Assembly: GCF_014841125.1 (NCBI RefSeq)
Contig: NZ_JACYTQ010000001.1
Coordinates: 434,001 to 498,000 of the forward strand
Source of the DNA: Echinicola arenosa
GTDB taxonomy: Bacteria; Bacteroidota; Bacteroidia; Cytophagales; Cyclobacteriaceae
Length of the DNA stretch: 64,000 nucleotides
Direction of reading: 5' to 3'
A program made the translations under genes and the position numbers. The notes under the pieces were generated by a model that did no database searches, had not been told where the DNA came from, and was given only the letters and a program-made list of their open reading frames with translations. This document shows, one piece after another, positions 46,457 to 53,813 of the stretch (positions within the stretch are counted from its first letter, which is position 1; every line of letters starts with the position of its first letter).

Positions 46457-47913
46457 AAGTTTTTAGAAAATTAATTCCCCTTGGCTTGGTTTTACTTACA
46501 GTAGCAAGCTGCAAGGTTGGACAATCATATAAAAGACCAGAGGTGAATTTTCCGGAGGAATACTATGGAGCAGACAGTCTCAGAGATAGTGTCTTGACCG
46601 GAGAGAAAAACATTGCCACGCTAGACTGGAAAAGTTATTTCAAAGACTCCACATTGGTGAGTTTGATCGATACAGCTTTGTCCAATAATCTTGACATGCA
46701 AAAAGTGGCCAAGGAAATTGAGATTGGTTACCAAAACCTTAAGCAATCCAAAGCCAACTTCTTCCCTACTTTAGGCGCATCTCCTTTTAAATACAACAGG
46801 GAATATTATTCAGAGTATTATAATAACTATGGCTCCAACCGGTCCAGAAGAAATCATGGAGACAATCCTCCCACGACCCTGTATACGGAGAGACTTGAAT
46901 ATGTTTCTTCCCTTCAGGCAAGTTGGGAGATTGATATATGGGGGAAGTTTAGGTGGCAAAAAGAAGCGGCACAGGCAGAATTCATGAAAACACAGGAATT
47001 TAAAAAAGCAGTCCAAACTGCTTTGGTCTCTGAAATTGCTTCTACTTATTTGAATATGCTGATGCTCAAATCTCAACTTACAGTTTCCAAAAGAAATTAT
47101 GAGCTAAGCAAAAATACCCTTAGAATCGTCAACCTGCAATATGATGCTGGAGAAACTACTTCTCTAGCGGTCCAACAGACCAAATCCCAGATGCTTCGTT
47201 CAAAAGCACTGATCCCTGATCTGGAAAAAGCTTATGCCATTCAAGAAACCAAGCTAAATCAGCTTTTGGGAAGATCACCTCAAGAGGTAAAGCTCACCCA
47301 CCACTTGGAAGACGTAACATTTGACAGCGCCTATCAAACTGGTGTTCCTGTGGAACTAATCCAAAACCGACCGGATATTGCAGCATCTGAGTATAACCTG
47401 ATCATCAGCAATGCAAGGGTTGGAATCACAGAAGCCATGAAATACCCTTCCTTGACCATTAGCGGTGGAATCGGATTGAATTCTTACCAAATCCAACATT
47501 TCCTTGACCCACTTGGAGCAGGTTTTGCTATCGTGAACGGTGCCCTTTTCCAGCCTATCTTTCAAAACAGAAAGTTAAAAACCAACCACCTGATCGCTAT
47601 CAATGAAAGGGAAATAGCTCAATTGGATTTCAAAGATAAAATTATCGGTGCCGTTGGGGAAGTTTCCAATGCCTTGGTAACTATAGAAAAGCTTCAGGAA
47701 GCGCATGATATTTCCGCTGAAAGACTCAAAGTTACCAACAAAGGAGTAAAAGATGCCTTCCTACTGTTTCAAAGCGGATTTGCCAACTATCTTGAAATCA
47801 TCAATGCCCAAGAAGATGCTTTAGAAAACCAAATGGAGCTGGTAAGACTAAAAATGCAACTGGCCATAGCCAACATTGAACTGTACAGGAGTCTCGGTGG
47901 TGGATGGAAATAA
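46453..47913 (+). CDS. outer-membrane efflux channel (TolC/NodT family) lipoprotein
   Basis: 486 residues. Lipoprotein signal (MKVFRKLIPLGLVLLTVASC, Cys20) followed by KVGQSYKRPEVNFP, as in NodT/OprM-type channels. Two OEP repeats of long coiled-coil helices follow (LVSLIDTALSNNLDMQKVAK; QTALVSEIASTYLNMLMLKS; AISAERLKV-type helix in the second half; ANYLEIINAQEDALENQMEL). The conserved VPVELIQNRPDIAASEYNL and AGFAIVNGALFQPIFQNRKL are present. It forms the trimeric exit duct for the RND pump. Translationally coupled to the pump gene and followed by a strong terminator. Confidence 0.95.
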   Translation: MKVFRKLIPLGLVLLTVASCKVGQSYKRPEVNFPEEYYGADSLRDSVLTGEKNIATLDWKSYFKDSTLVSLIDTALSNNLDMQKVAKEIEIGYQNLKQSKANFFPTLGASPFKYNREYYSEYYNNYGSNRSRRNHGDNPPTTLYTERLEYVSSLQASWEIDIWGKFRWQKEAAQAEFMKTQEFKKAVQTALVSEIASTYLNMLMLKSQLTVSKRNYELSKNTLRIVNLQYDAGETTSLAVQQTKSQMLRSKALIPDLEKAYAIQETKLNQLLGRSPQEVKLTHHLEDVTFDSAYQTGVPVELIQNRPDIAASEYNLIISNARVGITEAMKYPSLTISGGIGLNSYQIQHFLDPLGAGFAIVNGALFQPIFQNRKLKTNHLIAINEREIAQLDFKDKIIGAVGEVSNALVTIEKLQEAHDISAERLKVTNKGVKDAFLLFQSGFANYLEIINAQEDALENQMELVRLKMQLAIANIELYRSLGGGWK

Positions 47914-47937
47914 TAAAGACATTTCAACGAAAAAAAT

Positions 47938-47970
47938 AATGCCCCGTAAATTATTACGGGGCATTTTTAT
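47938..47970. terminator. bidirectional terminator after the RND operon
   Basis: AATGCCCCGTAA (47938-47949), loop ATTA, TTACGGGGCATT (47954-47965), then TTTTAT. 12-bp perfect stem preceded by an A-run, so it works for the efflux operon and for the converging unknown gene on the - strand. Confidence 0.9.
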
Positions 47971-47997
47971 GGTCATTAGTATGGTTTATTGTTGTAT

Positions 47998-48489
47998 TCA
48001 ATAACTTAACTCATTGAAGAGCAACTTTTCTTCTAATCGGTGCTTCTTTTCATTAATCAGCACTTTTCTTAAAACTTGCTTAAACCTGATTTCTTGGTTT
48101 ACGATTTTAAAGATTTTCTCTAAGTATTCCTTAGCTACCTCTTCATTCCTTTTATAGAACTTCAAGGTAAAACTTCTTTTATCATGAATATTTTCCAAGA
48201 AAACTTCTTTAGGTTGACCAGCCAAAACAATGCCTCTAAAGAATGCATAATGATCGACCAAGTCACCTTTTAAACTAAAATAGATGGCCTGAAAGCTTTT
48301 GTTGGAACCAGGAAAGTTCCCAAAGTTAAAATCTGCCGAACCTTCTACCTGAACAGATTCATGTTCATTTAACCATTCGAAGGCACTTATTGCCCCATTA
48401 TCCTGATTTAAATTTCGAATAACAGATTGAAAAGTGAAAGTGTTACCGTTTAGACTTGAAGTATTATAATTTGAAGCTGTTGCTGTCAT
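47998..48489 (-). CDS. unknown 163-residue protein behind a SAM-I riboswitch; no Cys, no internal Met
   Basis: I do not recognise a family. The predicted protein is soluble (no signal peptide, no membrane segment), begins with a low-complexity MTATASNYNTSSLNGN stretch, has a mixed beta-rich middle (SFQAIYFSLKGDLVDHYAFF, RSFTLKFYKRNEE) and a basic helical C-terminus (RFKQVLRKVLINEKKHRLEEKL). It contains no cysteine and no methionine except the initiator. The SAM-I riboswitch (48606-48719) and a 21-codon ORF ending Cys-Cys (48541-48606) lie immediately upstream on the same strand; the gene ends before a bidirectional terminator, so it is the only long gene of this transcript. Expected expression is high when SAM is low. 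A role in sulfur-limited growth is inferred from the riboswitch and from the sulfur-free composition, not from homology. Confidence 0.75.
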   Translation of the reverse strand: MTATASNYNTSSLNGNTFTFQSVIRNLNQDNGAISAFEWLNEHESVQVEGSADFNFGNFPGSNKSFQAIYFSLKGDLVDHYAFFRGIVLAGQPKEVFLENIHDKRSFTLKFYKRNEEVAKEYLEKIFKIVNQEIRFKQVLRKVLINEKKHRLEEKLLFNELSY

Positions 48490-48540
48490 GATTTCTTATT
48501 TTTTGAAGTTATTAGTTTTTTGAATTACTGTGCCTGATAA

Positions 48541-48606
48541 TCAGCAACAGTTTGATGAAGTTTTGCCCAGTAAGTCCTGCATTCGCTGTGTTCCCATGGT
48601 TTTCAT
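48541..48606 (-). CDS. 21-codon leader ORF ending Asn-Cys-Cys after the SAM riboswitch
   Basis: Reads MKTMGTQRMQDLLGKTSSN then Cys-Cys and TGA. The A of its ATG (48606) is the last base of the riboswitch P1 3' arm, so ligand binding could hide or expose its start. It has three internal sulfur-relevant Met codons in the first half (two after the initiator, at positions 4 and 9) and two consecutive Cys codons at the end, as in amino-acid-sensing leader peptides. The next ORF starts 51 bases downstream. Whether it is translated is not shown by sequence alone. Confidence 0.55.
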   Translation of the reverse strand: MKTMGTQRMQDLLGKTSSNCC

Positions 48607-48719
48607 AATTTATAGGTCCTTTAATTGATTTAGGCAGGATTTAGCACCTTTTCTCTTCACGAGGGATAGGTTGCTATAGGTTCTATGAGCCTGTTCTCTC
48701 CCCTATTCTTTATAAATTA
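48606..48719 (-). promoter_or_regulatory. SAM-I (S-box) riboswitch
   Basis: Read on the - strand. P1 is perfect: TAATTTATA (48719-48711) pairs with TATAAATTA (48614-48606). Between them lie the family's conserved blocks in order: AAAGAATAGGGGAGAG (P2 5' side), ACAGGCTCATAGAACC (P3 and kink-turn region), TAGCAACCTATCCC (P2 3' side with the invariant GCAACC) and AAAAGGTGCTAAATCCTGCC (P4 and junction). This order and spacing match the SAM-I class. It binds S-adenosylmethionine and turns off downstream expression. No separate terminator stem was seen between it and the following ORF, so control may be translational. Confidence 0.9.
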
Positions 48720-48756
48720 GCTACTTACCGACTTGGCTTTTCACTAATAACTTTTT

Positions 48757-48764
48757 CAAAGGTA
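48757..48764 (-). promoter_or_regulatory. candidate -7 promoter box for the riboswitch transcript
   Basis: On the - strand TACCTTTG matches TAnnTTTG exactly and lies about 38 bases upstream of riboswitch P1. The -33 region is T-rich (TTAGTTTTT) without an exact TTTG at the ideal spacing. Confidence 0.5.
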
Positions 48765-49303
48765 ATACATTTTATTATAAAAACTAATATCCCTATAGAT
48801 TTTGTAGGGAATTATTTTCAAAATATTTTCTTCCCTTTTAAAAAAACTCCTATACTATCCCAAAAGGCACTTTTTTCACTTATTACTAATTATGATTGAT
48901 AAACAAAAATCTGATTATCCCCTATGATGCCTGTTACCATACCTCCTTTGCTCAAGTGGTCGGAAGCCTGTCTAACTGCCAGGTAGAACTGAAGTCTGAA
49001 GACCGAAGCGGTCAATACTTTAATCAAAAGGGTAGCTTCTACTCGATTTTAATCCTTACTGGTAAAATTGCGGATATACATAAACAAAAAACTCTTCCTA
49101 ATTAGATCACCTTCTTGATTTCATAGTTGATATATCTATTTAAACGTCAACGTCAAGCTATTAAAACTTATTAAAGAAAACCTATTTTTACCATCTCAAA
49201 GCAGACTCCCATATTTGCACATTTTTAACTACTTTTGTCACATCAATTTTCACCTAAGGATAGAATCAAACACCCAAATAAACTAGAGATTATTTAATCG
49301 ACT
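48765..49303. other. 539-base intergenic stretch before arginase
   Basis: AT-rich. It holds copy B of a diverged repeat with a 20-codon ORF (48924-49078). TACTTTTG at 49230-49237 fits the -7 consensus about 67 bases before the arginase ATG, but the nearest TTTG (49214-49217) is only 12 bases upstream, too close for a standard -33 box, so promoter assignment is weak. A short dyad TCCCTATAGATTTTGTAGGGA is present at 48790-48810. No other gene is supported. Confidence 0.45.
48924..49078 (+). repeat. copy B of a diverged repeat with a 20-codon ORF
   Basis: Contains a 20-codon ORF (48924-48986), MMPVTIPPLLKWSEACLTAR then TAG, 17 of 20 residues identical to copy A on the opposite strand 7.3 kb away. 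The best-conserved core is about 46 bases (AAGTGGTCGGAAGCCTGTCT ... GGTAGAACTGAAG) with two mismatches; the 3' half is more diverged. It lies about 320 bases upstream of arginase in the same orientation. Confidence 0.6.
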
Positions 49304-50254
49304 ATGAGAAACATCAAGCTTGTTGAAGTAAGGTCAGAGCTGGCTGCAGGAACTAGAGGAGCTAGTTTAGGAGTAGACGCTCTTAAAATAGCCAGCCTAG
49401 GAAAAAAATCAGACTTCTTTACCCGGTTTGAACCTATCAATGTCCAAGATGCCAATAATTATTTATGGAAAAACAATAATTTCCCTCATGCCAAATACAT
49501 TGATGGAGTATTTGAGGTAATCAATAATGTCCATGATACCGTAAAGGCGCTACGGTTGGAAAAGAAGTTCCCAATTATTTTAGCTGGAGACCATTCCACT
49601 GCTGCAGGAAGTATTATGGGCATCAAGGCTGCTGCTCCTGAAAAACGCCTTGGAGTGATTTGGATTGATGCGCATGCAGATGTACATAGTCCTTATACCA
49701 GTCCCTCCGGAAATATGCACGGAATGCCATTAGGCATGTGTCTACAGGAAGATAATCTCTCTTGTAAGCAGCATGATTTGTCTGATGAGGAATTTGAATA
49801 CTGGGAAAAAATAAAAAAGATTGGTGGTGACTTCCCTAAAATCAAAGCTGAAGACATTGTCTATATAGCAGTACGAGATACTGAAGAACCTGAAGATTTA
49901 TTGATCGAGAAACATGGAATCAAAAACTTCAAGACTAGCGAAGTAAGGGAGAAAGGGATTGAAAAAATTTCTCATGAGGCATTGGACATCTTGAGAAATT
50001 GTGATCAAATTTACATCTCTTTTGATGTCGACAGCATGGACAGCGCCATTTCCATGGGGACAGGCACACCTGTTCCTGATGGTCTGACCGTTGAGGAAGC
50101 TATCAATTTGAACAAAGAACTTATAAAAGATAAGAGAGTTTGCTGCTGGGAAATCGTGGAAGTCAATCCGACTTTGGACAATGAAAACATTATGGCCAAA
50201 AACGCCTTTGAAATTCTCGAAACCACTACGGAATCACTGGTAAGCAACTTTTAA
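49304..50254 (+). CDS. rocF: arginase-type ureohydrolase
   Basis: 316 residues of the arginase/agmatinase family. Mn ligands are intact: LAGDHSTAAGS (His97), WIDAHADVHSP (Asp122, His124, Asp126) and ISFDVDSMD (Asp241, Asp243). The SGNMHGMP sequence (Ser135-His139 region) is the arginase-type substrate loop, unlike the usual agmatinase loop, so arginase (arginine to ornithine plus urea) is preferred. The late WEIVEVNP glutamate is also conserved. Arginyl-tRNA synthetase begins 13 bases downstream, so both are co-transcribed. No urease is in the window, so urea may be a waste product. Confidence 0.85.
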   Translation: MRNIKLVEVRSELAAGTRGASLGVDALKIASLGKKSDFFTRFEPINVQDANNYLWKNNNFPHAKYIDGVFEVINNVHDTVKALRLEKKFPIILAGDHSTAAGSIMGIKAAAPEKRLGVIWIDAHADVHSPYTSPSGNMHGMPLGMCLQEDNLSCKQHDLSDEEFEYWEKIKKIGGDFPKIKAEDIVYIAVRDTEEPEDLLIEKHGIKNFKTSEVREKGIEKISHEALDILRNCDQIYISFDVDSMDSAISMGTGTPVPDGLTVEEAINLNKELIKDKRVCCWEIVEVNPTLDNENIMAKNAFEILETTTESLVSNF

Positions 50255-50266
50255 AAAACAAATAGA

Positions 50267-52057
50267 ATGACCATTCAAGAACAAATACTCAATGCCATCA
50301 GCGAGGCATTTGATAAAACTTTTAATCACCAAGTAGCTGCTGACAGCCTTACATTACAACCCACTCGCAAGGAATTTGAAGGCAACTATACTTTTGTACT
50401 ATTTCCATTCCTTAAGGTAACCAGGATGAAGCCAGAGGATAGCGGAGAGAAAATCGGCCAATACTTGGTCGATCACTGTGCTGTGGTGAGTGGCTTCAAT
50501 GTGGTAAAAGGCTTCTTGAACATTTCGGTCAATGAAGAATCATGGTTATCCGTTTTCCAAAATTTATTTCAAAAGGAAAACCTTGGCCAACTACCTCCCA
50601 AAGACCAAAAAGTAATGGTAGAGTTTAGCTCTCCCAATACCAACAAGCCGCTTCACTTGGGGCACTTGAGAAATAACTTCCTTGGGTTTGCTGTATCAGA
50701 AATCCTGTCTGCAAATGGCTATGAAGTCATCAAAGCCAACTTGGTCAATGACAGGGGAATCCATATCTGTAAATCCATGGTAGCCTATCAGCACTTCGGA
50801 GAAGGAGAAACTCCAGAATCTGGAGGACTTAAAGGCGATCATTTGGCAGGTAAATACTATGTGCTATTCGACAAGGCCTTTAAGAAAGAAATCAATGAAC
50901 TTGTAGAAAAAGGCCTATCAGAAGAAGATGCTAAAAAGCAAGCCCCTCTTATGCTGGAAGCCCAAGAAATGCTCAGAAAGTGGGAAGCTGGTGATGAGGA
51001 AACGGTGACTTTATGGAAAACCATGAACAGCTGGGTATATGAAGGCTTCGATGCTACCTATACTAAAATGGGAGTGAGTTTTGACAAATATTATTATGAG
51101 TCAGACACTTACCTATTGGGTAAAAACATTGTAGAAGAAGGACTCGAAAAAGGAGTGTTCTTCAAAAAAGACAATGGTTCTGTTTGGGCAGACCTTACAG
51201 CAGAAGGATTAGACGAAAAACTGGTATTGCGCGGTGATGGCACTTCTGTTTACATCACCCAAGACATGGGAACGGCTGACCTGAAATATGAAGATTTCAA
51301 AATCAACCAATCAGTCTATGTAGTGGGAAATGAGCAGGATTATCACTTTGATGTATTGTTCAAAATCATGAGAAAGCTGGGCAGACCATACGGCCAAGGA
51401 CTTTTCCACCTAAGCTATGGAATGGTGGACTTACCTACCGGAAAAATGAAATCCCGTGAAGGAACAGTGGTGGATGCGGATGACCTGATGCAGGAAATGA
51501 TTGATACTGCTGCAAGTCACACCAAGGAGTTGGGTAAGATTGATGGTTTTTCTGAAGAACAAGCCAAAGAACTCTATGAAATGCTTGGGTTAGGAGCCCT
51601 TAAATATTTCCTGCTCAAGGTTGATCCTAAAAAGAGAATGCTTTTCAACCCTCAAGAGTCCATAGAATTCCAAGGTAACACAGGACCTTTCATTCAATAC
51701 TCACATGCCAGAATTGCTTCTATTTTAAGAAAAGCAGACCAGATTGGCGTAAATTATACAGCAGAAGGTTTTGATGGGCTGTCCCATATTGAAGAAGGAG
51801 AAAAAGAACTGATTATCCTCTTGAACAATTTTGAAAAGAAGATTGCCCAAGCTGGCGAAGAACTATCCCCTTCTGTCATAGCACAATACATGTTCGATTT
51901 GGCCAAAGAGTATAACCGCTTTTATGCAGAACTTCCTATCTTTAGTGAAGAGAATGAGAAGGTTCGAAGCTTCCGTGTAGCACTTAGTGCGCAAGTTGCA
52001 AAAACTTTAAAGTCTGGAATGAAGTTATTAGGTATAAAAGTACCTGAAAGAATGTAA
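50267..52057 (+). CDS. argS: arginyl-tRNA synthetase
   Basis: Class I synthetase charging tRNA-Arg. 596 residues, normal length. An N-terminal Add-1 domain (about 1-110) recognises the tRNA elbow; the HIGH motif is in VEFSSPNTNKPLHLGHLRNN; ANLVNDRGIHICKSM and YESDTYLLGK follow. The KMSKS equivalent is degenerate (GKMKSREGTVVDADDLM), as usual for ArgRS. The C-terminal DALR anticodon-binding domain has FQGNTGPFIQYSHARIASIL and ends MKLLGIKVPERM, the typical ArgRS terminus. It follows arginase by 13 bases. Confidence 0.97.
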   Translation: MTIQEQILNAISEAFDKTFNHQVAADSLTLQPTRKEFEGNYTFVLFPFLKVTRMKPEDSGEKIGQYLVDHCAVVSGFNVVKGFLNISVNEESWLSVFQNLFQKENLGQLPPKDQKVMVEFSSPNTNKPLHLGHLRNNFLGFAVSEILSANGYEVIKANLVNDRGIHICKSMVAYQHFGEGETPESGGLKGDHLAGKYYVLFDKAFKKEINELVEKGLSEEDAKKQAPLMLEAQEMLRKWEAGDEETVTLWKTMNSWVYEGFDATYTKMGVSFDKYYYESDTYLLGKNIVEEGLEKGVFFKKDNGSVWADLTAEGLDEKLVLRGDGTSVYITQDMGTADLKYEDFKINQSVYVVGNEQDYHFDVLFKIMRKLGRPYGQGLFHLSYGMVDLPTGKMKSREGTVVDADDLMQEMIDTAASHTKELGKIDGFSEEQAKELYEMLGLGALKYFLLKVDPKKRMLFNPQESIEFQGNTGPFIQYSHARIASILRKADQIGVNYTAEGFDGLSHIEEGEKELIILLNNFEKKIAQAGEELSPSVIAQYMFDLAKEYNRFYAELPIFSEENEKVRSFRVALSAQVAKTLKSGMKLLGIKVPERM

Positions 52058-52101
52058 AAAAACTTTGTCTCGTTTAAACACTACGACCAAATTATAGACT
52101 T

Positions 52102-52704
52102 ATGAAAAAAATCATGATAATCCTTGCTGCCTTAGCAGTTGTTGCTTGTGAAAGTGCCAGCAAGACTTCTTCTGAAGAAAGTGCAATGGTAGCAACTAAT
52201 AATATCAATCAAGAAAGCAGCGAGATGGAAAAATCTTTTTATGATTTCACCATGACAGACATTGATGGAAATGAGGTCGATTTTAGTAAATTCAAAGGCA
52301 AAAAACTCCTTGTGGTGAATGTCGCATCCAAGTGTGGGTACACGCCACAGTATGAAGACCTTCAAAAGCTGAATGAAGAATATGGAGATAAAGTCACCAT
52401 TTTGGGGTTTCCTGCCAATAACTTCGGCGAACAAGAACCTGGCACCAATGATGACATCAAAAAGTTTTGTACCAGTAATTACGGTGTGACCTTCCCGATG
52501 TTTGAAAAAATCTCTGTAAAAGGAGTGGACAAGCACCCTCTTTACCGATGGCTGTCTGACAAATCCCTTAATGGTTGGAATGACCAAGAACCTACTTGGA
52601 ATTTCTGTAAATATTTCATTGATGAAAATGGCGAGCTGAAGCATTTCTTCCAATCATCTGTCAACCCAATGGATGACGAAATCATCAAATTGATCGAAGC
52701 TTAA
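52102..52704 (+). CDS. glutathione-peroxidase-family thiol peroxidase, lipoprotein
   Basis: 200 residues. Lipoprotein signal (MKKIMIILAALAVVAC, Cys16), so the enzyme faces the periplasm. The catalytic set of a cysteine-type GPx is present: NVASKCGYTPQYEDLQKL (Cys78), PANNFGEQEPGTNDDIKKFC (Gln111; Cys123 in the position of a resolving cysteine) and PTWNFCKYFID (Trp-Asn). Such bacterial enzymes normally use thioredoxin-type reductants. It reduces hydroperoxides in the envelope. It lies 44 bases after argS and is followed by a hairpin. Confidence 0.9.
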   Translation: MKKIMIILAALAVVACESASKTSSEESAMVATNNINQESSEMEKSFYDFTMTDIDGNEVDFSKFKGKKLLVVNVASKCGYTPQYEDLQKLNEEYGDKVTILGFPANNFGEQEPGTNDDIKKFCTSNYGVTFPMFEKISVKGVDKHPLYRWLSDKSLNGWNDQEPTWNFCKYFIDENGELKHFFQSSVNPMDDEIIKLIEA

Positions 52705-52716
52705 TTAAAAAACCAT

Positions 52717-52753
52717 AACAGCAGTTTTTTTATATTGAAGACTGCTGTTTTAC
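52717..52753 (+). terminator. hairpin terminator between the GPx and menA genes
   Basis: AACAGCAGT (52717-52725) pairs perfectly with ACTGCTGTT (52741-52749) across a 15-base T-rich loop; a short T-run follows. It is probably a modest terminator, leaving menA with its own promoter. Confidence 0.55.
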
Positions 52754-52769
52754 ATACCCAATTTCAGTA

Positions 52770-53684
52770 GTGGACATCACGCTTTCCAATAAAAAACAAG
52801 CATGGCTACATGCCATCAGATTAAGAACGCTTCCTTTGGCACTTGCCAGCATCCTTATGGCCAGCTTTATTGCTTGGTCACATGGCTTATTCAAATGGGA
52901 AGTGTTTACTTTAGCTGCACTTACCACCACCCTTTTACAAATCCTTTCTAATCTCGCCAATGATTATGGAGATAGCGTGCATGGGGCTGACAGTGATGAT
53001 CGGGAAGGTCCAATCAGAGCTGTTCAATCAGGCATCATTCAACCGCATGAAATGAAAAACGCCATGATTCTTTTTGGTGTGCTTTCTTTCATCAGTGGAA
53101 TAGGGCTGCTATATGTTTCACTGGACAGCTGGATCGTTTTTTTCACATTTATTGGTATTGGCTTATTATCCATTTTTGCGGCTGTCAATTATACCTCAGG
53201 TTCCAACCCATATGGTTATATGGGTTTCGGGGACATTTCAGTTTTTATGTTTTTTGGGTTAGTTGGTGTATTGGGAACCTACTTCCTACATACACTCAGT
53301 TTTTCTACAAGCCTTTTACTCCCTGCCGTCTCATTGGGATTTTTCAGTGCATCGGTATTGAATATCAACAATATCAGAGACATTGAGTCCGATAAAAAAG
53401 CTGGTAAAAAATCAATTCCTGTAAGGATTGGAAGAAAAGCTGCCGTGGGTTATAACTGGGTATTGGTGATTTTAGGGAACATTTCAGTGGCTTTGTTTGC
53501 ATGGATTGAGAATGCCCCTGGAGGCTTGTTGGCTTTGCTCATTTCTCCTTTAATGTTCAATATCGCCGTTCAACTGGGTAAAAAAACAAGCTCAAGGGAA
53601 CTGGATCCATATTTAAAAAAAATGGCCATATCCACCCTATTCTGGGTATTGGCTTTTGGCTTGGGCGTGGTGATTTTTTCCTAG
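52770..53684 (+). CDS. menA: 1,4-dihydroxy-2-naphthoate polyprenyltransferase
   Basis: Attaches the prenyl chain to dihydroxynaphthoate in menaquinone synthesis; integral membrane UbiA-family enzyme. 304 residues with about eight to nine membrane segments. The first Asp-rich motif is NLANDYGDSVHGADSDDREG and the second NINNIRDIESDKKAGKKSIP; both are complete and bind Mg-diphosphate. IRLRTLPLALASILM near the N-terminus is typical of MenA. The start appears to be GTG at 52770, since no ATG in frame precedes the first motif. Menaquinone is the usual quinone of this phylum. Confidence 0.93.
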   Translation: MDITLSNKKQAWLHAIRLRTLPLALASILMASFIAWSHGLFKWEVFTLAALTTTLLQILSNLANDYGDSVHGADSDDREGPIRAVQSGIIQPHEMKNAMILFGVLSFISGIGLLYVSLDSWIVFFTFIGIGLLSIFAAVNYTSGSNPYGYMGFGDISVFMFFGLVGVLGTYFLHTLSFSTSLLLPAVSLGFFSASVLNINNIRDIESDKKAGKKSIPVRIGRKAAVGYNWVLVILGNISVALFAWIENAPGGLLALLISPLMFNIAVQLGKKTSSRELDPYLKKMAISTLFWVLAFGLGVVIFS

Positions 53685-53813
53685 AAATTCTCTTTTTAGA
53701 CTAATTCTTGCTAGTTAGGTTATGTGAACAAATAAGGGGTAATGATTTTAGTTTAAACTCCTTGTTTTTCGTATTTTATGTGTATTCAACACTAAACCAT
53801 AATTAAAGCAACT

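Noticed and set aside
48924-48990. tRNA-like look of the repeat core (AGTGGTCGGAAGC, CCTG...CAGG)
   Set aside because: No acceptor stem, no T-arm GGTTCGA-type motif and a 9-base would-be anticodon loop; not a tRNA.
48896-49105. 69-codon open frame on the + strand before arginase
   Set aside because: It overlaps repeat copy B in a frame different from the conserved 20-codon ORF, and its residues show no family motif.
52132-52653. 173-codon open frame opposite the glutathione peroxidase gene
   Set aside because: Fully inside an intact GPx gene on the other strand; no own motif or promoter.
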